A stretch of DNA of 64,000 nt from Paulinella micropora (Eukaryota > Cercozoa > Imbricatea > Euglyphida), in assembly GCA_009731375.1 (NCBI GenBank), contig BJOX01000311.1:207987-271986 (forward strand), written 5' to 3'. Below, piece after piece: positions 55,501 through 64,000 of this stretch; position 1 is the stretch's first letter; every line of letters begins with the position of its first letter. The notes under the pieces were generated by a model. The model was not told where the DNA came from. It worked only from the letters and a program-made list of their open reading frames with translations, and did no database searches. Both the position numbers and the translations under genes were made by a program.

Positions 55501-58500
55501 TTAGTATCCAAACGGCCTTGTTTCAATCGCATTACCGCCTACAGCGGTAGCTGTATCTACAATACCTATAATATTTCTTTTAGTGTAAGTAAAGCTGAAT
55601 ATTTTTTCTAAGTATTCACTCGTTATTTTTTTTTTGTTGTTTGTCTCTTGTTATCTTGCTGTTTTCTACTATAACAACTTTACCTGATTTTTCAATTCGT
55701 TTAGCAATCAATTCTTCTTCCTGAGTTTTAAGTAACTCTAATAATTCATTCTTGCCGTTCTCAATAAGGTCGTTGTTTTCAATTCCAAGTCCGCAACTAA
55801 TGACACTTAACATATTTGGTAAATTTAATGATTTATTGTTTTCATAATTCATACTAAAGCCTTTGACTTTCATACTTGCTTTGCCGTTATCTAAGACATA
55901 TCCATAACACTTTGGTCCACCTCCGATAAAAGTCATAATCTTTGCTCCGTGTAGTTCGTCCGTCCATTCGCCTAACAACTTACCCGTTTTCACATCTGTT
56001 TCGCCTTTCGTTAAGTCTGTTGTGTATATGACACTGTCGGTATCGTGGTATAGAACTCTGTTGTCTAGTTTGTCCATCATCTCATATAGTCTAATCCTCG
56101 CGTGGCAAGTCGTAAATAAAGCAACTACAATATTTGTTTTCACGGGGTCGCTTACCGCATCTTGTTTAAGGTCATAACTCGCTTCTATTATTTTGTCGTT
56201 AATAATGTTTATGTTTATGTTATCAACTGACTTATCGTTCATTAACTTGTATAAGGTATCTTTATCTTTAATCATTTTGTTTTGAGTTTTGTTTTGCTTT
56301 TCACCAAACTTGCCCCACAGGCTATTCAAGCACAACTTAGCAACCGCTCGCCGTCCTGGGTTTTCTTCTATTTTGTTTTCGTCCATCTTAATACCCATCT
56401 TGATTTCCATACTGTCAATGTAGTTTCTTTTTTGTTCCTGTGTAATACAGCCATCAGGATATCCGCTTGACTCTTGTTTAACCTTTAAGAAAGTTTTTAT
56501 GTAATCTTTGAACAGGCTACTGCTCTGCTCCTTCCAGTGCCATACCTCATATACCTTAATTAGCTTGTAGCCTTTGTCTAAGGCCTTGTAGATTTCAGGA
56601 GTTGCCCAAGTGCCCGTTATTGCTCGCTCGTTATCGGTGTGCTTACATTCGGTTTTCTGTTCAGTCATTCCGCACTTGTCGCATAAGTAATACATAAGCT
56701 TACCTCTATCTGCCTTAGGTAAAACGGGGTGTAGTAATCTTCTGGGAGGTAGCATCTTAACCTTAGATACTCCGAAATATTCTCTGTTTATAATTTTGTT
56801 TTTCATAGACAGTCGGTCGTCGTCGTTACTGGGCCGTATGATTTCGTGGTGTCCGCTAGGATAAAGGTCGTAAAACATAACGGTAGGATACAGAGAGCAT
56901 ATGTCAATGTATTTCGCGTATTCGTTGTCGTGTCGTGATTTCCAATACAATGTTAGAGCATCCGTTCTACCCCCAAACATTGCCTCTCGCGGGTTCAGTC
57001 CTTCTTGTTCCGTAATTCGTTCATTAGTATCTTCCGCTAGGCTTTCACTTGTTTTCATTAATATCCATTCACATTCCCAGATAGATACTAGTTTGCTTAC
57101 TTGTTTGCTTAGTTCTTTTTCTAGTCTCATTGTTGCCTTGTATAATTCGCCCATCGTCTTGTTCTTCTTAGTATTGATTGTATTACCATTGAAGCACTTT
57201 GGACATCCGTGCCATAGACATCCGTGAAATTCGTAAGCGGCTTTCGTCTTTTCATCCCAGCCATCTACATAAATAGTTGAGTCGCCAATACGAAACATTT
57301 TTTCACCTCCATTGAATGCGTGTTTGATATCCGTTTGGTCTAACCTGCTTCTGTAAGCTATCCATTCAACACAGGCACGAGAGGTTATCCTGTTTTGCTT
57401 TTCCGCCTTCAACACAGCAATTGAATTCTCTGGCATAAACTTAGCCCGATACAAAGCCATAACACAACTCGCAATAGTTGTATATTGAAACGGGTCAATA
57501 CCAAATTCTAGAAACTGCTTTCTAAAATCCATACATCCTCTTCTCAAAATATCAACATCGCTATGACAGTATTCCGCAATTTCCTTCCGCATATCAAATG
57601 TGTTGTTTCTTTGGCTTTCATACCATTCTAAAAATTCCGCTCTCTTCTTATCTTTCATCGTGTCGTAGCAATAGTGCTTTTGATGAGGCATAACACCAAC
57701 ATAATTTTTATTCTTGTCAGTATTGAAGAAGTAAGGGAAGAAGCCCTTTTTAAGTTCTTTCAATCAGAATGTTTTAGGAAAATCAGCCAGAGGCATAGTC
57801 AAGAAACTGAGACTATCAATAAAGCGGTATTTCTTCAAAGTCATCATCATTATCTTACCGCCTTGATAAATGACGAATGGTGCTTGCCCGTTATCTACCA
57901 ACCATTTAAGAATAAACTGACAATCATAACCGCGACTGTTATGAGCAATGAATGTAAAGCAGTTGTGCTTAGATTAAAAAGAACACTTACAGAAATCATC
58001 AATGTTCTTATGGATAACTGGTGGTTCCTTAGCATCGTAATACTGACTTTCCGAATGATTAACAATGTGCTCGCCCGTGTCCTGTGTAGCTTCAAAGTCA
58101 AAGAATATGTATTTCTCTGAAAACGGAAGTATCTCTTTCTTCACGATTTCACCTTGGTGTTCAAGTGGTTTCAGTTCCTTACAATTACGGCATTTCGCAT
58201 AACCGCATTTGTGTTCGTACGCTTTTGCAAGCGTAGCTTTGCAATCTTTTTTTCTGTAATTAAGACCACACGAAAGACATTTTGCTTTGATATCGCAGTT
58301 CGTCCTCTTGTGATTATTAAAACAGACCGTATTTGGAAACTTTCTATTACACGAATAGCAATCAGTCCAATTGCTTCTATCGTTAATACCCTTACAGTCT
58401 TTGGTTTCGCAGATATTACATTTAGATTCGCAGGCATGTCTCTTTTGAAATCCTCTTAAACATATTTCGCAGAAGTTTTCTTTACTTACCATAGACTTCA

Positions 58501-59563
58501 TATTAGTTATGGCATCGTGGTGGTTCTCTGTTTTAAGTATGTAAAGGTTCGTAAGTCGTTTGCCTGCCTCATCAAGTAAATCTGTCTTATAAACAATCTT
58601 GTCAGGGAATTCAACAATAACCAGATTGTATTTAATGTAGCTAGCAAAAGTTTTAATTTCAGGAATACCGCACACATCCTGAATGACTTTCGCATCTTCG
58701 TGTAGTTTCAAAGCCATCTCCTCCTGTATCTTTCGTCTCATCCTTATTACTTTGAATTTTTAGTGTTTTTCTTTTTTTGCTTTTACTACAACAATTGCTC
58801 TGGCCAAGCATATGTTGTCTATATTATTAATTTGAATTACTCCTTTCTTTTTATATATATCCAACTTATTAATTACTTGAAGCCTCGTTCCGCCCGTCTG
58901 CATTTCAACAGATTTCAAAACGAATCTAAACTTATCCATATTAGACACCTTTTCATCTGTATAAAGGCTTTCATTGCTTTGAAATAATGCTGACAATCTT
59001 TCCAAAACATCTCTGACAGAAATCTGATTAATAGTCTTCAAACCCGTAGATACCGCTCCATAATAATCTACAAACTTGATACTTACACTAACCATACTAT
59101 TTTGCATCTGTCTTTTTATAAAGTCATTTAGTATTATCTCCATGAACTGTAAAATATCATTCATACTAAAAGAAGTGAATTTTCCAGTAAACTTAACCAA
59201 ATACTGGCTTTCATTAATGCCTAGCACGTGCTTCTTTCTATCAACGTGTTTGATTTCGTAGTTCGCATACCGCATTAGGTCTTTTACCTTTTATTTTCTT
59301 TCTCTCACTTTCGCTTCAAACTGCGGTTGTTCATCTACTGGTAAGGGTGGTGCTTCTGACATAGCGTGAAAGTAAACAGCACCTCTTACTCGGTTCAAGT
59401 AATTCTGGGCCGTTGTTGTATCCACCTTATACTTTCTTTTATACCCCTCAGGTATTATGTAAAGCACATCATGACACCTGACCATTTTGATTTCACAATT
59501 AATTTTTTGCTCCCTAAATCTGTCCAACCTATACTGAATACAGTTGTAAGTGTGTGTCTCCAT
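55501..59563 (-). pseudogene. protein-primed family B DNA polymerase, four in-frame stops
   Basis: Copies the linear viral genome from its TIRs. Four open pieces tile one frame from ATG 59563: stops TAA 59291, TAA 58760, TAA 57974 and TGA 57764, no frame change. Domains in order: N-terminal region; IQINNIDNICLARAI; Cys-rich fingers (CEICLRGFQKRHAC, CYSC); exo I FFDFEATQ; exo II HNSRGYDCQF; exo III YCHSDVDIL; motif A DICSLYPTVMFYDLYPSGH; motif B KLCLNSLWGKFGEK; motif C LYHDTDSVIYT. All catalytic motifs survive. At A10 (T run 55626-55635) the frame changes: one A fewer would extend it to TAA 55501-55503, past palindrome P3, instead of TGA 55616. The 59291-59563 piece may be a separate small gene; its shared frame favours one gene. 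Confidence 0.9.
55533..55556 (-). repeat. palindrome P3 inside polymerase C-terminus
   Basis: Minus strand ACAGCTACCGCTGTAGGCGG, nearly the same as at 41401-41422 in the integrase. Hairpin arms ACAGC and GCTGT. Read as TATAVGG if the +1 frame is used. Confidence 0.65.
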
Positions 59564-59620
59564 GAAACTTTTGAAAAAGTTTCACAAAATCTTTTGCTGA
59601 AAGATTTTTTTAAATCTTTC
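59564..59620. promoter_or_regulatory. double-dyad module before the polymerase gene
   Basis: GAAACTTTTGAAAAAGTTTC (59564-59583) touches the minus-strand ATG at 59563. After CACAAAATCTTTTGCT comes GAAAGATTTTTTTAAATCTT (59599-59620). It is the inverted counterpart of the integrase module at 41445-41500. Confidence 0.6.
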
Positions 59621-59859
59621 TGTTAGTCAGTGTATATATTGTTTAACAATTTTTTTTTGAAATTAAATAATTATATCAATCGTCTGCCCCCGCCGTGGTC
59701 CCCTGTGTGGTCCCTGTGTCTATATATACGGGGGTCACTATGTTTAGATGGAAATTAGGGCGGGGCTGGCGGTGCCGTGTGCCTGTTTGATTTCATATGT
59801 CTTGCTTTGTTACTACTATTGATTTCAACTCCACACTCACACTTGAAATGATTCTTCTT
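59621..59859. other. Polinton intergenic region, no gene seen
   Basis: A/T-rich with a CTATATATACGGGG TATA-like stretch near 59720-59735 and a Pu/Py-rich CCCCCGCCGTGGTCCCC segment. No open frame of note. Confidence 0.5.
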
Positions 59860-60084
59860 CTAATTTCTTTTTTTTTCTTTTTTGATTTCTTTTGTTTCCT
59901 TATCATAATTAACTTTCCATTCATCATACTTTGGTTTTAATTTTTCCTCGTGATATTTCTTTGCTTTTTCCATTGCTTGTTCTTGTGTTCTTCGTTTTCC
60001 AATACTAAAACTCTTAAATATCGTTTTACCTCCTTCTCTCCATTGAACTTTTACCATCTGTATCTTTTCATTATTCTTTATCAT
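59860..60084 (-). CDS. small AP2-like DNA-binding-type protein (74 aa)
   Basis: A basic protein with MVKVQWREGGKTIFKSFSIG then EQAMEKAKKYHEEK: three short strands followed by a helix, the pattern of AP2/integrase-DBD-type DNA-binding domains. Assignment by pattern only. Last gene before the right TIR. It might bind the terminal or promoter repeats; no direct evidence. Confidence 0.5.
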   Translation of the reverse strand: MIKNNEKIQMVKVQWREGGKTIFKSFSIGKRRTQEQAMEKAKKYHEEKLKPKYDEWKVNYDKETKEIKKEKKRN

Positions 60085-60223
60085 AATACATCATTTTGAA
60101 ATTGTGAATCTACGACTTATCACAGTTTTTTGTGAGTCTTCGTTTGTCATACTGTATCTAGTGTATGTGTCTTTATATTTTAACTGTATTATTTTAAATA
60201 TTAATATTTGTTGCCATTTTGTC

Positions 60224-60300
60224 CCGTGCGGGCCGAACAGTGTGTGTCTCTGGGGCGGGGGGGGGAGTGTATGTCTTGAAAAAGCGTGCCCAAGTGCGAC
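60224..60300 (-). repeat. inner TIR-like copy
   Basis: Contains GTGTATGTCTTGAAAAAGCG then TGCCCAAGTGCGAC, matching the outer part of the right TIR (60502-60576), preceded by related GGGCCG...TGTGTGTCTC...GGGGCGGGG. It ends at GTGCGAC and lacks the terminal CCTATACTACT. Confidence 0.75.
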
Positions 60301-60313
60301 AAAAAAACTGAAA

Positions 60314-60420
60314 CTAACGACAGAGAAAAAAAAACAAAAAGATATGTCGCACAAAACGAACGATCGAACGACGGAGAAAAAAAGCAAAAAGATGAGTAGC
60401 ACAAAACGAACTATCTGTCG
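60314..60420. repeat. two tandem ~51-bp units
   Basis: Two units share ACGACRGAGAAAAAAA, CAAAAAGATRWGTMGCAC and AAAACGAAC. They lie between the inner TIR copy and the right TIR. No counterpart at the left end. Confidence 0.65.
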
Positions 60421-60439
60421 AATTGAAGTATTTGCTGAT

Positions 60440-60590
60440 GAATTCTATTTTACTTTTGTTTTTGGTTCCTGACTCAATTTCCTTTTTTGTCTTTTGCCTT
60501 TTTGTCCATGTGTGGGCCGGCCGGGTGTGTCTGGGGCGGGGGTGTATGTCTTGAAAAAGCGTGCCCAAGTGCGACCCTATACTACTTACT
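60440..60590 (-). repeat. right terminal inverted repeat
   Basis: Reverse complement of 40472-40619 from GAATTC to CCCTATACTACT; four extra bases (TACT, 60587-60590) precede the target duplication. It carries a copy of the integrase's last codons (EFYFTFVFGS and stop). Confidence 0.9.
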
Positions 60591-60596
60591 GACTTC
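60591..60596. repeat. target-site duplication, right (GACTTC)
   Basis: Partner of 40466-40471. Host sequence AACGTAGCC follows. Confidence 0.85.
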
Positions 60597-60819
60597 AACG
60601 TAGCCATTAAAGAGCTTTTATAAGCTCCAGAGGTTGTCAGTTTGTTTTTTGGAATCGTGCTCCAAAGGTTTACTAGAAATAATACCAGTCCAGGAGAGGT
60701 ACCATCAGGAGAAAAAGTCGACTTAAAAAAGTGGGTCCGGCGGCGGGGTGGCACCGCCCTGTTCTTTGTCTGCACTGCCAGAGATTCAACTTCGAATTTT
60801 CTCGACCATCAGTAGAAAG

Positions 60820-62329
60820 ATGAATTTCTACGTCTGGAAATCATGGTTGCATATCTCTATTATACTCATACCTTTACTAATGGGCATTGTGGATGCTGGT
60901 CCCATCAGACGGAAAGACCTTCAGTATGATGACAGCGTTTGGATAGATGCACCGCCACCCTCGTGCACGCCTACCATCAAGGGGCACACTTACAACTTCA
61001 ATTCTTTGAAAGCAGCCGACAGCGAGAATTACTTGCTGAAGAGTGACAGCTATTACTATGTTATTCAGATTTGTGGAGAGTCATCGGGTAATTCCGAAAT
61101 CCCAGACAGCCGACATTTCAGAGGCGCTGTTACCCAGTACAAACAAAGCGACAAGACCAAGGTCGCCGTGTGCGCATATTGGCAAAATCTAGATGAAGCG
61201 GAGGTTACTTGGCAAGTCTTGCCTGCTAAAGATGGTAACAAAGGCGGTGTTCGATTGCGTTTCGACAATGGAGACTTCTGTTTTTCTACGGACGGCGACC
61301 AGGAGCGCAAGGCTACTATTGATCTGCTGTGTGACTCTGTTCCTAAAAGTGAGATCAAGGTCGCAATTCCTCTAAATGACATACTCGCGCTTTCTTAATA
61401 TTGTTTGAGGTTCGCCTTCGTGTGAGATCAACTCCTTGTCATGTTCACGTTTTCTTGACAGATTCTTGCAGAGACGCCTTCGTGTGAGGGCCTTGGATAC
61501 CATTTCGAAATGAGAACCTGTGAAGCTTGTCTGGAGGTTGAATTGACATGTCTGGACTGCCATCATTTTCAACTCTGCCTGTGTGCCTTCTATTTCTCAC
61601 TTCATCTATCTATCTATCTATGCATGCATGCATCTAGCATTTATGTACGTACGTGTACGTACGTATGTACGTATGTATGTGTAATGTATGTATGTATGTA
61701 TGTATGTAATGTATGTATGTAATGTATGCATGTATGTTGTATGTATGTATGTATGACATATGTATGTATGTATGCACGTACGTACGTACACGTACTACAT
61801 AAATTAGCGCATACATGTACATACATACCATGTATGTATACATACACGCATGCCATGTATTTATGGTGGTGTATGATAGGGATGCACTAAGCTTGGAGTC
61901 TCTGGACTCTCGACTGGGTCCAAGCTGTTGATTATCATGTTTCTAGCTTCCATGCTATACATCGGCGGCGGATGCTACTACAATCATCGTTTCCATGGAA
62001 GTGAATACGGTCGTGCGAGTTTTCCTCACTTCAGCTTCTGGAGCAATACACTTCCATTGCTAGTTTCTGATGGCATTGCATTCACCCGCCAACGAGCTGG
62101 TCCTCATGTCAAAGCCATGCCTGGTCGACTCAGTGAATGCCTAGCGCTGTCTCGAGATGCGTCGACTCGAATTCTTGAGTACGCTCAAACACAGCGGACA
62201 GGTTACTCGAATCCCACAGCCGGGGGTCCGGGCCCAGAAACAGCAGCGGATGCAGGACTCCTTGAGGCGGACGAGGAAGATGGAGTTGATGCAGCTGCAA
62301 AAGATGACCAAGTCGAAGACGAGCTGTAA
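60820..62329 (+). CDS. mannose-6-phosphate-receptor-like sorting receptor, 3 exons
   Basis: Type I membrane receptors with MRH domains carry glycosylated hydrolases to lysosome-like organelles. Inferred exons: 60820-61348, 61472-61536, 61892-62329; introns GT-AG, frame kept. Signal peptide: WKSWLHISIILIPLLMGIVD. The MRH domain spans roughly residues 45-195: YYYVIQICGES, GGVRLRFDNGDFCF, RKATIDLLCDS, then TPSCEGLGYHFEMRTCEAC from exon 2. A membrane helix follows (LLIIMFLASMLYIGGG). The tail has FPHFSFWSNTLPLLVSDGIA, much like cation-dependent M6P receptors, then an acidic end (EADEEDGVD). A GTG 24 codons upstream is unlikely. The Polinton ends 224 bp before the start. Confidence 0.8.
61605..61860. 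repeat. (ATGT)n microsatellite in receptor intron 2
   Basis: ATCT, then GTAC and ATGT tetranucleotide runs fill most of the 355-nt intron 61537-61891. Confidence 0.85.
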
Positions 62330-62369
62330 GGCAAGATTAGGAATGCCGAATGCTGTTGATAGCAAGACC

Positions 62370-62433
62370 ATGCTGGTGATGATGATGATGATGATGATGA
62401 TGACGATGATTATGATGATTATGATGATGATAC

Positions 62434-62466
<33 letters not shown>

Positions 62467-62917
62467 TAATAGTAATAGTGTATTGATCTGTCATGGCTGA
62501 GTCCAAGGACCATGCGCCTCCATCCCTCGACCCAACACTCACACAGTGAATGTTGGGGAAGGAAGAGTGACTCTAACCATCTCTGAATAGCTACCCGCCC
62601 GGCGTGTCGGATACCTGGCAGGGAATCAACTGCAAATGATTGATGGAGTTCCACAAGACTGGGTATAAGTCGAATGGAGGTACTCAAGGGGGTAGCAGAC
62701 ATTTCATGCGGTCTGCCAGCGCATGAGGAAGTTTTGCGGGAAGTGTCTGGGACGCCTCGAAACCCTTCACCACCCCTAGATCTCGGAATGTATATACCCC
62801 TTTGACCCCACGTGGTGTATGTCTTATAAAAACAACACAACAACATAGCCTCGGAACCAGTGGGAAGAGGCCCAACCACGTCCTCTTCCCGTGGGGTGCC
62901 ATACTGTGCACCCCTCA

Positions 62918-62959
<42 letters not shown>

Positions 62960-63044
62960 GTGCTTCTCTGTCAATGGCTGATGCATTTCTGCACATGCGC
63001 CTCCATCGTCTCACCCGTGAGGGGAGTACGAAGAATTGACGATA
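62370..63044. repeat. (GAT)n/(AAT)n and SINE-like repeats
   Basis: GATGAT then AATAAT runs (62375-62465) are followed by a repeat body (62470-62920) ending in (AAT)n, then the reverse complement of the 191-320 repeat. The start of the body (GATCTGTCATGGCTGAG) resembles a diverged form of the same repeat. No gene. Confidence 0.7.
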
Positions 63045-64000
63045 NNNNNNNNNNNNNNNNNNNNNNNNNNNNNNNNNNNNNNNNNNNNNNNNNNNNNNNN
63101 NNNNNNNNNNNNNNNNNNNNNNNNNNNNNNNNNNNNNNNNNNNNNNNNNNNNNNNNNNNNNNNNNNNNNNNNNNNNNNNNNNNNNNNNNNNNNNNNNNNN
63201 NNNNNNNNNNNNNNNNNNNNNNNNNNNNNNNNNNNNNNNNNNNNNNNNNNNNNNNNNNNNNNNNNNNNNNNNNNNNNNNNNNNNNNNNNNNNNNNNNNNN
63301 NNNNNNNNNNNNNNNNNNNNNNNNNNNNNNNNNNNNNNNNNNNNNNNNNNNNNNNNNNNNNNNNNNNNNNNNNNNNNNNNNNNNNNNNNNNNNNNNNNNN
63401 NNNNNNNNNNNNNNNNNNNNNNNNNNNNNNNNNNNNNNNNNNNNNNNNNNNNNNNNNNNNNNNNNNNNNNNNNNNNNNNNNNNNNNNNNNNNNNNNNNNN
63501 NNNNNNNNNNNNNNNNNNNNNNNNNNNNNNNNNNNNNNNNNNNNNNNNNNNNNNNNNNNNNNNNNNNNNNNNNNNNNNNNNNNNNNNNNNNNNNNNNNNN
63601 NNNNNNNNNNNNNNNNNNNNNNNNNNNNNNNNNNNNNNNNNNNNNNNNNNNNNNNNNNNNNNNNNNNNNNNNNNNNNNNNNNNNNNNNNNNNNNNNNNNN
63701 NNNNNNNNNNNNNNNNNNNNNNNNNNNNNNNNNNNNNNNNNNNNNNNNNNNNNNNNNNNNNNNNNNNNNNNNNNNNNNNNNNNNNNNNNNNNNNNNNNNN
63801 NNNNNNNNNNNNNNNNNNNNNNNNNNNNNNNNNNNNNNNNNNNNNNNNNNNNNNNNNNNNNNNNNNNNNNNNNNNNNNNNNNNNNNNNNNNNNNNNNNTC
63901 ACCACCCCCCCCCCCTTTTTTTTAAAAAAAAAATCTTGTTGTTGTTGTTGTTGTTATTGCCACGGCCGGCTCGTTTCGCGCTACCAGGAGCTGCTACGAG
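63045..64000. other. assembly gap 63045-63898 and short unassigned end
   Basis: N run followed by poly-C/T/A and (GTT)n; the last 50 bases (CGGCCGGCTCGTTTCGCG) show no recognisable feature. Confidence 0.9.

Larger units (their letters stand above)
40472..60590. mobile_element. endogenous Polinton/Maverick-type virus, 20.1 kb
   Basis: The element has 148-bp TIRs, a 6-bp target duplication, and the full Polinton core: integrase, protein-primed PolB, packaging ATPase, adenain-like protease, penton and probable major capsid protein. It adds an S74-type fibre, spike-like protein, lipase and small genes. Right of the integrase and charged gene, most genes run plus; integrase, charged protein, PSI-like protein, ExoX-C-like protein, PolB and the AP2-like gene run minus. 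The DNA is more A/T-rich than the host genes and the genes lack evident introns. Eight in-frame stops hit integrase, ATPase and PolB, so this copy probably cannot replicate or integrate by itself. A gap (42555-43245) lies in the fibre gene. Confidence 0.93.

Noticed and set aside
40770-59293. Stop-codon reassignment (TAA or TGA read as an amino acid) to explain the interrupted virus genes
   Set aside because: TAA ends the basic-gene neighbours, MCP, penton, spike and lipase frames, and TGA ends the small membrane gene, so both work as stops in the same element. TGG is used normally for Trp.

Overview
The window is nuclear DNA of a flagellate-bearing unicellular eukaryote (protist or alga; I cannot name the species). 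It carries intron-containing host genes with GT-AG introns, many trinucleotide microsatellites, SINE-like repeats, Ty1/copia retroelements, several assembly gaps, and one complete-looking endogenous DNA virus. Three host genes are recognisable: the last exon of an IFT122-like intraflagellar transport gene (887-2512, +), a 12-exon queuine tRNA-ribosyltransferase gene (27706-32127, -), and a 3-exon mannose-6-phosphate-receptor-like sorting receptor (60820-62329, +).

From 4.5 to 27 kb lie three decayed Ty1/copia-type elements. Element 1 (+, about 4.5-10.8 kb) and element 2 (+, about 10.8-20.7 kb) keep gag, protease, integrase, reverse transcriptase and RNase H remnants in copia order. Element 3 (-, about 23.95-27.05 kb) keeps one LTR, gag and the region after it. 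Element 2 contains a 975-bp exact duplication across a 10-N gap, which looks like an assembly error. From 33 to 40 kb there is no gene, only interspersed repeats joined to long (TAG)n arrays.

The main content is a 20.1-kb Polinton/Maverick-type element (endogenous polintovirus or polinton-like virus) at 40472-60590. It is bounded by about 148-bp terminal inverted repeats and a 6-bp target-site duplication (GACTTC). It encodes a retrovirus-type integrase, protein-primed family B DNA polymerase, packaging ATPase, adenain-like protease, penton (minor capsid) protein and probable major capsid protein. It also has a phage-like fibre with a C-terminal S74 chaperone, a second spike-like protein, a class-3 lipase, an ExoX-C-like protein and several small genes. 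The set fits a virus that builds an icosahedral particle, packages DNA with the ATPase, matures it with the protease, and integrates.

Integrase, polymerase and ATPase are interrupted by eight in-frame stop codons without frameshifts (one extra homopolymer shift at the polymerase C-terminus). The virion genes are open. The element also carries short palindromic modules: a conserved 8-bp hairpin directly before five start codons, A/T-rich 20-nt dyads before several genes, and two further GC-rich palindrome families that sit both between genes and inside reading frames. These modules are the most novel-looking feature here.
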